From CAYUNW01 sp964446235 (GTDB lineage Bacteria; Patescibacteriota; Microgenomatia; 2-02-FULL-39-11), in NCBI GenBank assembly GCA_964446235.1, contig CAYUNW010000004.1, forward strand, positions 19,777 to 83,776: 64,000 nucleotides of DNA, read 5' to 3'. Under the pieces are notes generated by a model, which worked only from the letters and a program-made list of their open reading frames with translations, did not search any database and was not told the DNA's origin. The translations under genes were made by a program, and so were the position numbers. This document shows positions 9,900 through 17,772 of this stretch, piece after piece (the stretch's first letter is position 1; the number at the start of each line of letters is the position of its first letter).

Positions 9900-10427
9900 T
9901 TACCAACCTCTCATAGAAAATCCTCTCCCGAATCTTTTATTACCTCCCATCAAGCCAAATCCCATAAAGTCTCTATAATTTATCCCTTGGGAATTTACCC
10001 AGTCTTGCATTTCTTTTTTTAAGGCTTGTATTTTTTCTTTTCTTTCTGTTGGCATCAAGCTTTGCCAGTTTACTTTCTGCTCTTGCATTTTATTGTGAAA
10101 CTCTAAGATTTTAGCTTTTTGCTCCTCAGTAAGCTTTCCGTCTTTGACTGCCTGACTTAATTTTTCTTCAAAATTTGCTTGCGCATCTTTCTGTTTTTCA
10201 ATTCTAAAATCATTCATGACATTTTTAACTTCATCTTTATTTAGATTAAATTTATCGATAATGCGTTGAATTACGGGCGGAAAAGAATAATCGTTTGAAA
10301 TCTGAGTTTCCCCATCTTTTTTCCAACCGTCAAAAGGCCAAAAAGCATCGACACCGTCTGTCGGTTTTAGATAAACCGTCAATATAAATAATAGTAAAGA
10401 TGTAGTAAATATAATTTTTTTTCTCAT
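9900..10427 (-). CDS. Small secreted Spy/CpxP-like or DUF2680-like protein
   Basis: The 175-residue protein has a signal peptide (about residues 1-28) and a helical, charged body: VIQRIIDKFNLNKDEVKNV, then KDGKLTEEQKAKILEFHNKM, a spaced-helix pattern seen in Spy/LTXXQ and DUF2680 proteins. Its C-terminus is G/R/F-rich. I chose the ATG at 10427 because the upstream GTG overlaps the strong SD AAGGAGGTG. It lies directly downstream of the sensor kinase but has its own 11-bp repeat promoter. A role as envelope-stress chaperone or sensor feedback protein is inferred from this arrangement, which parallels CpxP with CpxRA. Confidence 0.6.
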   Translation of the reverse strand: MRKKIIFTTSLLLFILTVYLKPTDGVDAFWPFDGWKKDGETQISNDYSFPPVIQRIIDKFNLNKDEVKNVMNDFRIEKQKDAQANFEEKLSQAVKDGKLTEEQKAKILEFHNKMQEQKVNWQSLMPTERKEKIQALKKEMQDWVNSQGINYRDFMGFGLMGGNKRFGRGFSMRGW

Positions 10428-10460
10428 TTTTTTCACCTCCTTATAAATAGAATTACTATT

Positions 10461-10494
10461 AGTTTATCCAGTAATGCTGAGAAAATGCTTAGAA
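10461..10494 (-). promoter_or_regulatory. Putative response-regulator operator of the small secreted protein gene
   Basis: The minus strand reads TTCTAAGCATT then TTCTCAGCATT, a perfect 11-bp tandem repeat apart from one base (10473-10494). A -10-like TAAACT (10461-10466) follows. It matches the sites at 9813-9830 and 12226-12245. Confidence 0.7.
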
Positions 10495-10509
10495 GTCTAA
10501 AAATCTGTG

Positions 10510-11529
10510 TTAACTAGATTTTGCAGGTAAAATTATTTTGAAAGTAGTACCCTGATTTAAAATACTTTTAACTTTTATTTCACCACCATAATTATCTACT
10601 ATTTTTTTTGCCAATGATAAACCTAAACCAAAACCGGAAATTTGGTTTTTGGCTCTTGATTTATCCGCTCTATAAAACCTGTCAAAAATATGCGGTAAAT
10701 CAGTCTTTTCAATACCTATTCCTGTATCAGAAATTTCCAAATATACAAAATTTCTCTCTTTACCTGTCTTTATATTAATCTCTCCTTTTATTGGAGTATA
10801 TTTTATGGAGTTATCAATAAATATCTGAACTAATTTAAAAATATCCTCATTTCTTGCATATACCGGTGCATTTTTCAAATCTAATGAGATTTTTTGTTTA
10901 TTAGCTTTTATAAGCAGTCTAAATTTTTTTATTACAATAGAAACAACATCAGATAAATCTATATCTTCATGTTCTAATTTTTGATTGTTGGCTTGAATAC
11001 GGGCTAAGCTTAATAAATTATCAGTCAGATTCTGCATGTTTTTTATATCTTCTAAATTACTTTTTAAAATTGATTTTGCTTCATTAAGTAGCAATTTTTT
11101 ATCACGTAATCCTACTTCTATAGAAGTAATTAGAGAAGTCAACGGTGTTCTAAGCTCATGGGAAGCATCGGCGACAAATCTTTTTTGTTCTTCCAATGTC
11201 TCTTCTATAGGTTTTAAGGTTTTACCGGCTAAAAAATACCCGGCAACAGATGAAAATAATAATATCGCACCGTTTGCATAAACTAACAAAATCAATACTC
11301 TTTTTTTTGCTTGTTCCAAATCTTCAAGAAAAACCTCCAAAGGAATATCTGGCTCTAACCGAAATGTAATTTGATCTCGTCTGACTCTCCTTTCTATTGA
11401 ATTCAATCTCCTTTGAAATTCCAAACTAACTCCTTTATAAATCACCAGGCTAAAAGATAAACTAATAGACATGATAATCAATAAATACCATAAAGTTAGT
11501 TTAACCCTTGCTTTTTCAAACATATTCAC
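10510..11529 (-). CDS. Two-component sensor histidine kinase
   Basis: The 339-residue protein has two membrane segments (about residues 13-32 and 78-97) flanking a short extracytoplasmic loop of about 45 residues. The phospho-acceptor is the histidine in FVADASHELRTPL (H-box). The N-box is in DNSIKYTP, G1 is DTGIGIEKTD, and F/G2 is FGLGLSLAKKIV. No full HAMP domain is recognisable. It overlaps the response regulator by 4 nt (ATGA), so the two are translationally coupled. The small sensor loop, the secreted Spy-like protein and the exporter point to envelope-stress or antimicrobial sensing. The signal is unknown. Confidence 0.92.
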   Translation of the reverse strand: MNMFEKARVKLTLWYLLIIMSISLSFSLVIYKGVSLEFQRRLNSIERRVRRDQITFRLEPDIPLEVFLEDLEQAKKRVLILLVYANGAILLFSSVAGYFLAGKTLKPIEETLEEQKRFVADASHELRTPLTSLITSIEVGLRDKKLLLNEAKSILKSNLEDIKNMQNLTDNLLSLARIQANNQKLEHEDIDLSDVVSIVIKKFRLLIKANKQKISLDLKNAPVYARNEDIFKLVQIFIDNSIKYTPIKGEINIKTGKERNFVYLEISDTGIGIEKTDLPHIFDRFYRADKSRAKNQISGFGLGLSLAKKIVDNYGGEIKVKSILNQGTTFKIILPAKSS

Positions 11530-12203
11530 TCTCCTAATTTATAACCAAAACCCCTTACAGTATGAACTAATTTTTGTTTATTTATAAACGGTTTGTCGAT
11601 TTTATTTCTTAAATATCCTATATAAACTTCAACTGTATTCGGCAACACATCAGCATCATAATTCCAAACGTTATTAATTATCTGATCTTTAGTCAAAACC
11701 TTACCTTTATGCCTCATCATATATTCAAGTAATGCATATTCTTTTTTGGAAAGTATGATTTCTTTATCAAACCTGGTAACTTTGAAACTGGATGTATCAA
11801 TTTTCAAATCATCCAGTTTTAAAACGTTATCAACCTGATTTTTGGGTCTTCTACCTAATGCTTTAATTCTGGCTAATAGTTCAAAAAATGAAAACGGTTT
11901 AACTACATAGTCATCAGCACCAGAGTTTAGTCCTTTTACTCTGTCTTCGACACCACCTCTTGCTGTCAGCATCAATATCGGAGTATGAACATCTTCCTCT
12001 TTACGTAATTTAAAACAAATTTCCATACCGCTGATTTTCGGTAAATTCAGATCTAAAATAATTACATCATAGTCTTCGCTGCTTGCCAAATCAAAACCAG
12101 ATTCACCATCATAAGCAACGTCAACTATTATCGATTCTTGTTCCAAACCTTTTTTTATGGAATTGGCTATCTTATGCTCATCTTCTATTATTAAAACTTT
12201 CAT
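11526..12203 (-). CDS. OmpR/PhoB-family response regulator
   Basis: I chose the ATG at 12203, which gives MKVLIIEDEH, the standard receiver start; longer upstream starts run into the promoter. The 225-residue protein has a receiver domain with acidic pocket IIEDE, phospho-acceptor Asp in VIILDLNLPK and Lys in VVKPFSF. The C-terminal winged helix has LSKKEYALLEYMM and VEVYIGYLRNKID. A TATAAT box sits 9 nt before the ATG with no SD. Upstream of it is the 11-bp operator repeat, so the gene is probably autoregulated and near-leaderless. Confidence 0.93.
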   Translation of the reverse strand: MKVLIIEDEHKIANSIKKGLEQESIIVDVAYDGESGFDLASSEDYDVIILDLNLPKISGMEICFKLRKEEDVHTPILMLTARGGVEDRVKGLNSGADDYVVKPFSFFELLARIKALGRRPKNQVDNVLKLDDLKIDTSSFKVTRFDKEIILSKKEYALLEYMMRHKGKVLTKDQIINNVWNYDADVLPNTVEVYIGYLRNKIDKPFINKQKLVHTVRGFGYKLGE

Positions 12204-12212
12204 AAGAGCTAA

Positions 12213-12245
12213 ATTATAACAAATTCCTGAGAAATACCTGAGAAA
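12213..12245 (-). promoter_or_regulatory. Autoregulatory promoter of the two-component system
   Basis: The minus strand reads TTTCTCAGG-TA-TTTCTCAGG (12226-12245, 11-bp period). It is followed 7 nt later by TG-T-TATAAT (-10 at 12213-12218), which ends 9 nt before the response regulator ATG. The repeat replaces the -35 region, as in activator-dependent OmpR-family promoters. Confidence 0.75.
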
Positions 12246-12263
12246 TTGCAAGGTAGTTCTATA

Positions 12264-12294
12264 TTGACTTATATATTAGCATTTGCTAATATAT
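12264..12294 (+). promoter_or_regulatory. ArsR promoter with overlapping palindromic operator
   Basis: A -35 TTGACT (12264-12269) lies 17 bp from a -10 TAATAT (12287-12292) preceded by TGC. An inverted repeat ATATATTAGCA-TT-TGCTAATATAT (12271-12294) spans the spacer and the -10, with 11-bp arms and a 2-bp centre. That is close to the 12-2-12 geometry of ArsR/SmtB operators. Repressor binding would block the polymerase. The predicted start of transcription falls on the GTG start codon. Confidence 0.78.
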
Positions 12295-12298
12295 ATAT

Positions 12299-12568
12299 GT
12301 GGAAAGAGATGTAATATCAGCTTTATGTAATCCGGTTAGACTAAAATTAATTACCTGTCTGGCAAAAAATTCCAGAAATGTTGCTCAACTTATTAATTCA
12401 TGCAAACTGTCGCAATCGGCAGTTTCTCAACATCTGTATAAATTGAAAAAGGCCGGTTTAGTTAAATATAAAAAAGAAGGATTATATATATTTTATTCAC
12501 TTAAATATAAAAAAACTGCGCAAATTGCTGAAAATATTATTAAGTTAAAAAAGGAGATCACAAAATGA
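12299..12568 (+). CDS. ArsR/SmtB-family transcriptional repressor
   Basis: This 89-residue winged-helix protein begins with ISALCNPVRLKLITCL, and the recognition helix is in LSQSAVSQHLYKLKKAGLV, the ArsR signature. GTG at 12299 is the only early start: the frame closes at 12287 and no internal ATG is suitable. Cysteines occur at residues 10, 20 and 35, but there is no clear canonical CxC metal site, so the effector may be redox or a metal. It overlaps the DUF302-glutaredoxin gene by 4 nt and presumably controls both through the operator just upstream. Confidence 0.85.
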   Translation: MERDVISALCNPVRLKLITCLAKNSRNVAQLINSCKLSQSAVSQHLYKLKKAGLVKYKKEGLYIFYSLKYKKTAQIAENIIKLKKEITK

Positions 12569-13188
12569 ACATAGCATATTTTCGAAAAAGTAAATATTCA
12601 TTATCCGATACTATTAAAAACTTAATAAAAAATGCAGAAATATATGGATGGAAAAATTTAGGAGAGACAACATTTGGTAAAAACTCGGGAAAAATGATCC
12701 TTATTTGCCGGCCAGATTGGATAAAAACAATTTTGGACAAAAATCATAAACTGATTGGTTTTTTACCGTGTGCAATTTCTATATTTGAAAAAAACGGTGA
12801 TATCCTTATCGGTACCGGACAGCCGACGTTAATCAAAGCCTTAGCTCAAAATGAAGATATTACCAATCTTGCAACAGAAGCAGAAAAACAAATCAAAAAT
12901 TTGATTCATAAATCTGCAGGAGTAAGCGAAATGAAGGTGGCTAGTGTTAAACTTTATTCCACAATGACTTGCCCTTATTGCAAAATGGAACAATCATGGC
13001 TTGAAAACAATAAAATTAAACATGATATTATTCATGTCGATCTCAACCCAAAAGCAGCTCAAGATATGGTTGAAAAAACCGGTCAAATGGGAGTACCGGT
13101 CACCGAAATAACTTACGACGAAGGCGAATCAGAATATATCATCGGATTTGATAAGCCTAAATTAAGTCAACTATTGGGAATTGAATAA
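12565..13188 (+). CDS. DUF302 - glutaredoxin fusion protein
   Basis: The 207-residue protein has two domains. Residues 1-105 match DUF302, ending in LIGTGQPTLIKALAQNEDI-type strands. Residues 125-205 are a glutaredoxin with redox-active STMTCPYCKM (CPYC), a cis-proline in QMGVPVTEI and a C-terminal glutathione-site-like FDKPKLSQLLG. The fusion couples a putative small-ligand- or metal-binding domain to a thiol-disulfide enzyme. It is coupled to the ArsR gene by ATGA overlap, suggesting induction by metal, sulfur or redox stress. The physiological substrate is unknown. Confidence 0.85.
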   Translation: MNIAYFRKSKYSLSDTIKNLIKNAEIYGWKNLGETTFGKNSGKMILICRPDWIKTILDKNHKLIGFLPCAISIFEKNGDILIGTGQPTLIKALAQNEDITNLATEAEKQIKNLIHKSAGVSEMKVASVKLYSTMTCPYCKMEQSWLENNKIKHDIIHVDLNPKAAQDMVEKTGQMGVPVTEITYDEGESEYIIGFDKPKLSQLLGIE

Positions 13189-13196
13189 TAAATATT

Positions 13197-13484
13197 TTAT
13201 TTTGTATATTTCTCAATTCTGATAGCTTTTCCGTATATTATCGCTTGAGATAGCTTTATAAAAGCACTTTTTAAAATCCTGGCAAATGTCGGTTGAGATA
13301 TGTTCATCATTTTTGCAGCCTCTATTTGCTCAAATCCATCAATATTATATATTTTAATCGCTTCCAACTCATCCGGAAAAAGAGTGATCTCTTCGAGACT
13401 TCTCAAAGGAATACCACGAGGTTTAAAGTAATAAATATTTGGTTTGAATTTTATAAATCTGGGCAATTTAGGCCTGGTCATCAA
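13197..13484 (-). CDS. DUF134 (UPF0251) putative DNA-binding protein
   Basis: The 95-residue protein shows the DUF134 pattern. The N-terminal RPKLPRFI is followed by a YFKPRGIPLRSL segment, FPDELEAIKIYNIDG and a helix-turn-helix in QIEAAKMMNISQPTFARIL. Members are often found near DUF5320 and Fe-S or redox genes, as here. Either of the first two ATGs (13484 or 13481) could be used. It is convergent with the glutaredoxin fusion, 8 nt apart. Confidence 0.85.
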   Translation of the reverse strand: MMTRPKLPRFIKFKPNIYYFKPRGIPLRSLEEITLFPDELEAIKIYNIDGFEQIEAAKMMNISQPTFARILKSAFIKLSQAIIYGKAIRIEKYTK

Positions 13485-13505
13485 ATAACTCCTCTATACA
13501 TTTAT

Positions 13506-13519
13506 TATATGACCATATA
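13506..13519. promoter_or_regulatory. Small inverted repeat upstream of the DUF134 gene
   Basis: TATATG-AC-CATATA forms a 6-bp perfect inverted repeat about 22 bp upstream of the DUF134 start codon, where a promoter is expected. It may be an operator. The sequence is AT-rich, so chance is possible. Confidence 0.35.
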
Positions 13520-13562
13520 TTAAGTTTTTGATCGTCAAATACTCAATATATATAAAATAAAC

Positions 13563-13832
13563 TTATTGCTGTTTTTGGATAACGGAAAGCTCTTTATTAA
13601 CATCTTCTAATTCTTCCTCTAAGGCTTTTTTGTAATCTTTAATATCATCTATTTCATCCTCTTTTGTTTGTGAAATATTCCACCCAAAATATTTACCTAA
13701 TCCACGACCTTTTCCTTGACCTCTTCTATGTCCAAAACCCATTCCAAACCATCTGGCTCTCCGACAAAATCCAAAACCTCCTCCAGTCATCTGACCTCGT
13801 CCTTGCGGTCCGCTTCCATCATAATTTGGCAT
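13563..13832 (-). CDS. DUF5320 family small protein
   Basis: The 89-residue protein begins MPNYDGSGPQGRGQMTGGG, the characteristic DUF5320 N-terminus. A G/R/F-rich segment and a C-terminal coiled coil (DYKKALEEELEDVNKELSVI) follow. The family's function is unknown; it often accompanies DUF134 and iron-molybdenum-cofactor-like proteins. A strong SD (GGGGGTGA) precedes the ATG, and a perfect 20-bp palindrome lies just upstream. Confidence 0.82.
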   Translation of the reverse strand: MPNYDGSGPQGRGQMTGGGFGFCRRARWFGMGFGHRRGQGKGRGLGKYFGWNISQTKEDEIDDIKDYKKALEEELEDVNKELSVIQKQQ

Positions 13833-13850
13833 GAATTCTCACCCCCTTCT

Positions 13851-13870
13851 TTATGAATATATATTCATAA
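13851..13870. promoter_or_regulatory. Perfect 20-bp palindrome, probable operator of DUF5320/DUF134
   Basis: TTATGAATATATATTCATAA is its own reverse complement and lies 18 bp upstream of the DUF5320 start codon, just before the SD. TGAA and TTCA half-sites with AT-rich flanks are common in ArsR/SmtB-type and some DUF134-associated operators. It differs from the operator at 12271-12294, so a different regulator is likely. DUF134 itself is a candidate. Confidence 0.65.
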
Positions 13871-13915
13871 TAACAGGATTTGGAGATTTTGTCAATTTTT
13901 CTAAGTTTATTTTTC

Positions 13916-14662
13916 TCAGATGAAAAGGAGACTAAATGCAATCATAAGCATCCCACATATAACTCCTGCGATCGCTGTATGACCTTGCCAATATTCAAAA
14001 CATGACGGCAACAATTCATCAAAACTAATGAAAACCATTATACCTGCAATAAAGGCAAAAAGAGAAAATAGAAATGTTTGACTTATAAAAGGGCTTAAAA
14101 TAAAAAATGTTAGCAATCCACCTATCGGTTCTGCAATTCCAGCAAGAAAGGAATAACCTAAACTCAACCAGATATTTTTTGTAACAAAATAAATCGGTAC
14201 GCTTACTGCAATACCTTCAGGAATATTATGAAGTGCGGTGGCAAAAGCTATCAAATAGCCATATTTTATATTTCCAAACGAACTCATAAAAACAGCTATA
14301 CCTTCAGGAATATTATGAATGGTAATTCCCAACATCACCATGGCTCCTGTTACCATCAATTTATCGTACTGTTTTCCATTTTTTAGACATACTTTTGAAT
14401 AATGATGAGGAACAATGTAATCAATAATTCCGATGAATAGAATTCCGAAGAAAAAAAAGACATTTGTAGAAAGAAATCCAATATGACTAAAAGCACTTGG
14501 GAGCAATTCTACGAATGAAAGATATATCATTGCTCCGGCAGACAATCCTAAGAAAAAACTTAAAAATCTTCTGTTTATATTTTTAATAAACAGAATAATC
14601 ATACCTCCAATTACAGTTGACAAACCTGCTAATAATGTCAATAACAAAGGAATAAACACCAT
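13916..14662 (-). CDS. ZIP-family divalent metal transporter (ZupT-like)
   Basis: The 248-residue protein has about eight membrane helices. The paired ZIP signatures GITIHNIPEGIAVFMSS and ATALHNIPEGIAVSVPI carry the His/Asn/Glu metal ligands of TM4 and TM5. It should import zinc, iron or manganese across the cytoplasmic membrane. It sits upstream of DUF5320 on the same strand, separated by the palindromic operator, in a neighbourhood with metal/redox flavour (ArsR, glutaredoxin). Confidence 0.9.
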   Translation of the reverse strand: MVFIPLLLTLLAGLSTVIGGMIILFIKNINRRFLSFFLGLSAGAMIYLSFVELLPSAFSHIGFLSTNVFFFFGILFIGIIDYIVPHHYSKVCLKNGKQYDKLMVTGAMVMLGITIHNIPEGIAVFMSSFGNIKYGYLIAFATALHNIPEGIAVSVPIYFVTKNIWLSLGYSFLAGIAEPIGGLLTFFILSPFISQTFLFSLFAFIAGIMVFISFDELLPSCFEYWQGHTAIAGVICGMLMIAFSLLFI

Positions 14663-14690
14663 AATATCAAGTGAATTTTAAATTCAAATT

Positions 14691-14939
14691 CTATTCTTCT
14701 CTTACTACGGTAATTGTACATTCAGTGACCAAAGCAGCAATTGCCCCGACCGCTGCAAGAATAGGCGCAACAACAGCACCGACAACTCCTATTGTTAAAG
14801 GGAATTCAACAAAAGTCTTCCCCGATTTATCATTTATAATTATCCTTCTCACATTTCCTTCTTTGATAAGTTTTTTTACCTTTTTGATTAATTTTTCACC
14901 GTTTATATTAAATGTTTCTTTTTTCTCTTTTTTTATCAT
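14691..14939 (-). CDS. DUF4342 family small protein
   Basis: The 82-residue protein has an N-terminal helix (ETFNINGEKLIKKVKKLIKEG), then beta strands (VRRIIINDKSGKTFVEFPL) and a C-terminal hydrophobic segment (VGAVVAPILAAVGAIAALV). This layout is typical of DUF4342. Function is unknown; members may bind membranes or ubiquitin-like partners. A good SD (AGGAGG) precedes the ATG. Confidence 0.8.
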   Translation of the reverse strand: MIKKEKKETFNINGEKLIKKVKKLIKEGNVRRIIINDKSGKTFVEFPLTIGVVGAVVAPILAAVGAIAALVTECTITVVREE

Positions 14940-14959
14940 TTATAATTACCTCCTAAATA

Positions 14960-15952
14960 TTATGTAATTTTTTTAATATCTTTTTCTTCAAATAGATCTA
15001 CAGAAGTAATTTTTTGACCAAGAAGCACGAAATTTGACATGACATTGCTCATCTGATTATATGCATTATTTAAATGTTTCTGTAATGTAGACAGATTATC
15101 TTCGGTTTTTAGATAATCTTTCTGTATTGCCCTAATAAGTTGTAAAATCTGCTTTGCTTGTTTTTCGATTTTTTGCCCTTCAAATGACATCAAAATTGTT
15201 CTCAAATATGCATAAAAAGTCATAGGAGAAACAGGCAACACTCTTTTCGAACTAGCATAATCAAATAATTTTGGATTATTTACAACCTCATAGTAAATCG
15301 CCTCACTGGGTAAGTACATTAGGGCATAATCAATCGTTCCCTCTTCTGCAAGAATATACTTTTTGGAAATATCATCAATATGTTTTTTTACATCTTTTTC
15401 AAATTCCATATTTGCCTGTTTCTTTTCTTCATTATTTTTACTGATCAATATTTTACGGAAATTTTCCATCGGAAACTTAGAGTCAACGGGTATTATGCCG
15501 GAGCTGGTTTTTATAGCTGCATCTACAGTTACTCCTGATTTAAAAGTGTGCTGAAGAAAAAATGATTGTTTAGGTAGCATTTGCGATAATAATTCCTTTA
15601 GAATTTGTTCTCCAATATTGCCTCTTAATTTTGGGCTTTTTAAAAAATCCTGCAGTTCCTTCATCCCTCTCCCTATTTCACTCATTTCTCCAATATTCTT
15701 TTGTACACTGGAAATGAATTTTGCCGCATTATCAAGTCTTTCGTTTAAATCTTTTGTAGATGACTGTAAAGTTGATACAATGTTTTTGTTTTGCTGATCA
15801 ATTCTTGAATTAGTGCTTTTTAACCATTCCATGATCTCTTCCGACGGCTTTTGCTTATTTGCTAAATCGTTCAACCAAATCCTGAACAAAAATCCTAAAA
15901 TTATCATTCCGATTAGAACAATTAAAATGAGTATGATTAAAAAATAAAACAT
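14960..15952 (-). CDS. rmuC: RmuC-family DNA recombination protein
   Basis: The 330-residue protein has an N-terminal membrane helix (residues 2-26), a coiled coil (about 40-110) and the RmuC nuclease-like core. Core motifs include SPKLRGNIGEQILKELL, VDAAIKTSSGIIPVDSKFP (PD-(D/E)XK-like D...DSK) and YLPSEAIYYEVV. RmuC limits inversions and recombination in E. coli; its catalytic activity is not established. Confidence 0.9.
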   Translation of the reverse strand: MFYFLIILILIVLIGMIILGFLFRIWLNDLANKQKPSEEIMEWLKSTNSRIDQQNKNIVSTLQSSTKDLNERLDNAAKFISSVQKNIGEMSEIGRGMKELQDFLKSPKLRGNIGEQILKELLSQMLPKQSFFLQHTFKSGVTVDAAIKTSSGIIPVDSKFPMENFRKILISKNNEEKKQANMEFEKDVKKHIDDISKKYILAEEGTIDYALMYLPSEAIYYEVVNNPKLFDYASSKRVLPVSPMTFYAYLRTILMSFEGQKIEKQAKQILQLIRAIQKDYLKTEDNLSTLQKHLNNAYNQMSNVMSNFVLLGQKITSVDLFEEKDIKKIT

Positions 15953-16009
15953 AAAAAATTGAATTACTGCTTTCTATTCTAACATCAATCATTTTACAAT
16001 TAAATCATT

Positions 16010-16318
16010 GTGCCACATCGATATATAAATAAACGAAATGCTTATATACAAATAATAATATGGTCAATAATCCTATTAGGATTTATTAATTACTTTCCAC
16101 CTGAAGCGAAATATGTTTATTTTATTTTTTATACTTTGCTGACATTGATTATTTATTTAATTATCAAATTATTTATAAAAGACAAATCAAAATATATCTA
16201 CTTATTCTCAATAATTTTAGTTATTTTTCTTAGACAATTAAATTTACTAAACTTAATTAACTTACTACTGATAATTTTTCTAGGGGTAATTTTTAAGCAA
16301 ATCTTAAAAATCAAATAG
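16010..16318 (+). CDS. Small polytopic membrane protein of unknown function
   Basis: The 102-residue product is almost entirely hydrophobic (about four membrane segments) with a basic C-terminus. It starts at a GTG without SD. A TACAAT box (15995-16000) lies 9 nt upstream, so translation could be near-leaderless. I do not recognise a family. Confidence 0.55.
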   Translation: MPHRYINKRNAYIQIIIWSIILLGFINYFPPEAKYVYFIFYTLLTLIIYLIIKLFIKDKSKYIYLFSIILVIFLRQLNLLNLINLLLIIFLGVIFKQILKIK

Positions 16319-16320
16319 TT

Positions 16321-16349
16321 TTGTTTTAATTATCGACTGTTGGTATAAT
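16321..16349 (+). promoter_or_regulatory. Promoter of metG, leaderless
   Basis: TTGTTT (16321-16326) is 17 bp from an extended -10 TG-G-TATAAT (hexamer 16344-16349). The metG ATG is at 16357, so transcription should start at or one base before the start codon. Confidence 0.75.
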
Positions 16350-16356
16350 TTTGACC

Positions 16357-17769
16357 ATGAAAAATAAATACTACATCACAACCACACTACCGTATGTAAA
16401 CGCTGAACCTCATATAGGATTTGCTTTGGAAATTATTCAAGCTGATGTAATTGCCCGTTATAAACATTTAACCGGATATGAAACTATTTTCAATTTCGGA
16501 ACAGATGAACATGGACTGAAAATATACCGAAAAGCTATAGCAGAAAAAAAAGATCCTCAACTTTACTGTGATGAATATGCTTTAAAATTCAATAACCTAA
16601 AAAAAGCCTTGAATCTAGGATATACACATTTTATCCGAACATCTGATAAAAAGCATATAAAAGCAGCACAAAAATTTTGGCAAATTTGTTATGCAAATGG
16701 AGATATTTATAAAAAACATTATAAAATTAAATATTGTGTCGGTTGTGAACTGGAAAAAACCGATTCGGAATTGGAAAAAGGAATTTGTCCAATCCATCCA
16801 AATCAACAAATAGAATTAATAAATGAAGAAAACTACTTTTTCAGATTTTCCAAGTATCAGAATAAACTATTGGATTTTTATAGAAAAAATCCGGATTTCG
16901 TTATACCCCAAAATCGATATAGGGAAATCATCAATTTCGTCAAAAAAGGTCTCACAGATTTCAGTATTTCCAGATTAAAAGAAAAAATGCCTTGGGGAAT
17001 TGATGTGCCTGACGATCCCAAACATGTCATGTACGTCTGGTTTGATGCTTTGATAAATTACGTTTCAACTCTTGGATGGCCTGATAATAACAGTCAATAT
17101 GATACTTTTTGGCCTGGATATCAAGTAGCCGGAAAAGACAATTTAAGACAACAAACTGCAATTTGGCAAGCAATGTTAATGTCGGCAAAACTACCAAATT
17201 CTAAACAAGTATTCATCCATGGATTTATAACAAATAACGGTCAAAAAATAAGCAAAAGCACCGGTAATACGGTTGATCCGACAAGTATAACCGAAAAATA
17301 CGGTACGGACGCATTAAGATACTACTTATTAAGCCAAATTCCATCATATGATGATGGTGACTTTTCTATGAATAGGTTTATTGAGGTGTATAATTCCAAC
17401 CTGGCTAACGGGATAGGCAATCTTGTATCCAGAATTGCTAAACTATGCGAAAAAACAGTATTATCTAAAAAAAATATGCCATCTTATGATCCAAACATCG
17501 CTGCATTACTTGATAAATACAAATTTGACGAGGCAATGAAAATAATTTGGGATGAAATAAAAAAAACAGATATTTATCTAAACGAAAAAAAACCTTGGAA
17601 AATCCGGAATCCAAAAGATTTAAACAATATTCTTGAAACTGCTGTTAACAAGGTAATATATATTTCATATAACCTAGCACCATTTCTACCAGAAACAGCT
17701 GATATTATTTTGAAACATTTTATGAAAACAGATTTGAAATCACTTAAACCGCTTTTTCCAAGAATTTAG
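16357..17769 (+). CDS. metG: Methionine--tRNA ligase (MetRS)
   Basis: The 470-residue class I synthetase charges tRNA-Met with methionine. HIGH-type motif is HIGF in VNAEPHIGFAL; the KMSKS equivalent is KISKSTG. A zinc knuckle is visible as CVGCELEK and CPIH. The anticodon-binding helical domain follows, but the C-terminal EMAP-II-like tRNA-binding domain is absent, as is common in reduced genomes. I chose ATG 16357 rather than TTG 16351 because the promoter predicts transcription starting there. TatD follows after 3 nt. Confidence 0.95.
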   Translation: MKNKYYITTTLPYVNAEPHIGFALEIIQADVIARYKHLTGYETIFNFGTDEHGLKIYRKAIAEKKDPQLYCDEYALKFNNLKKALNLGYTHFIRTSDKKHIKAAQKFWQICYANGDIYKKHYKIKYCVGCELEKTDSELEKGICPIHPNQQIELINEENYFFRFSKYQNKLLDFYRKNPDFVIPQNRYREIINFVKKGLTDFSISRLKEKMPWGIDVPDDPKHVMYVWFDALINYVSTLGWPDNNSQYDTFWPGYQVAGKDNLRQQTAIWQAMLMSAKLPNSKQVFIHGFITNNGQKISKSTGNTVDPTSITEKYGTDALRYYLLSQIPSYDDGDFSMNRFIEVYNSNLANGIGNLVSRIAKLCEKTVLSKKNMPSYDPNIAALLDKYKFDEAMKIIWDEIKKTDIYLNEKKPWKIRNPKDLNNILETAVNKVIYISYNLAPFLPETADIILKHFMKTDLKSLKPLFPRI

Positions 17770-17772
17770 TTT

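Noticed and set aside
13898..13918. TTCTAAG...TTCTCAG near the end of the ZIP gene as a further response-regulator site
   Set aside because: The two copies are 14 bp apart rather than 11, and the position is at a gene's 3' end, not in a promoter.
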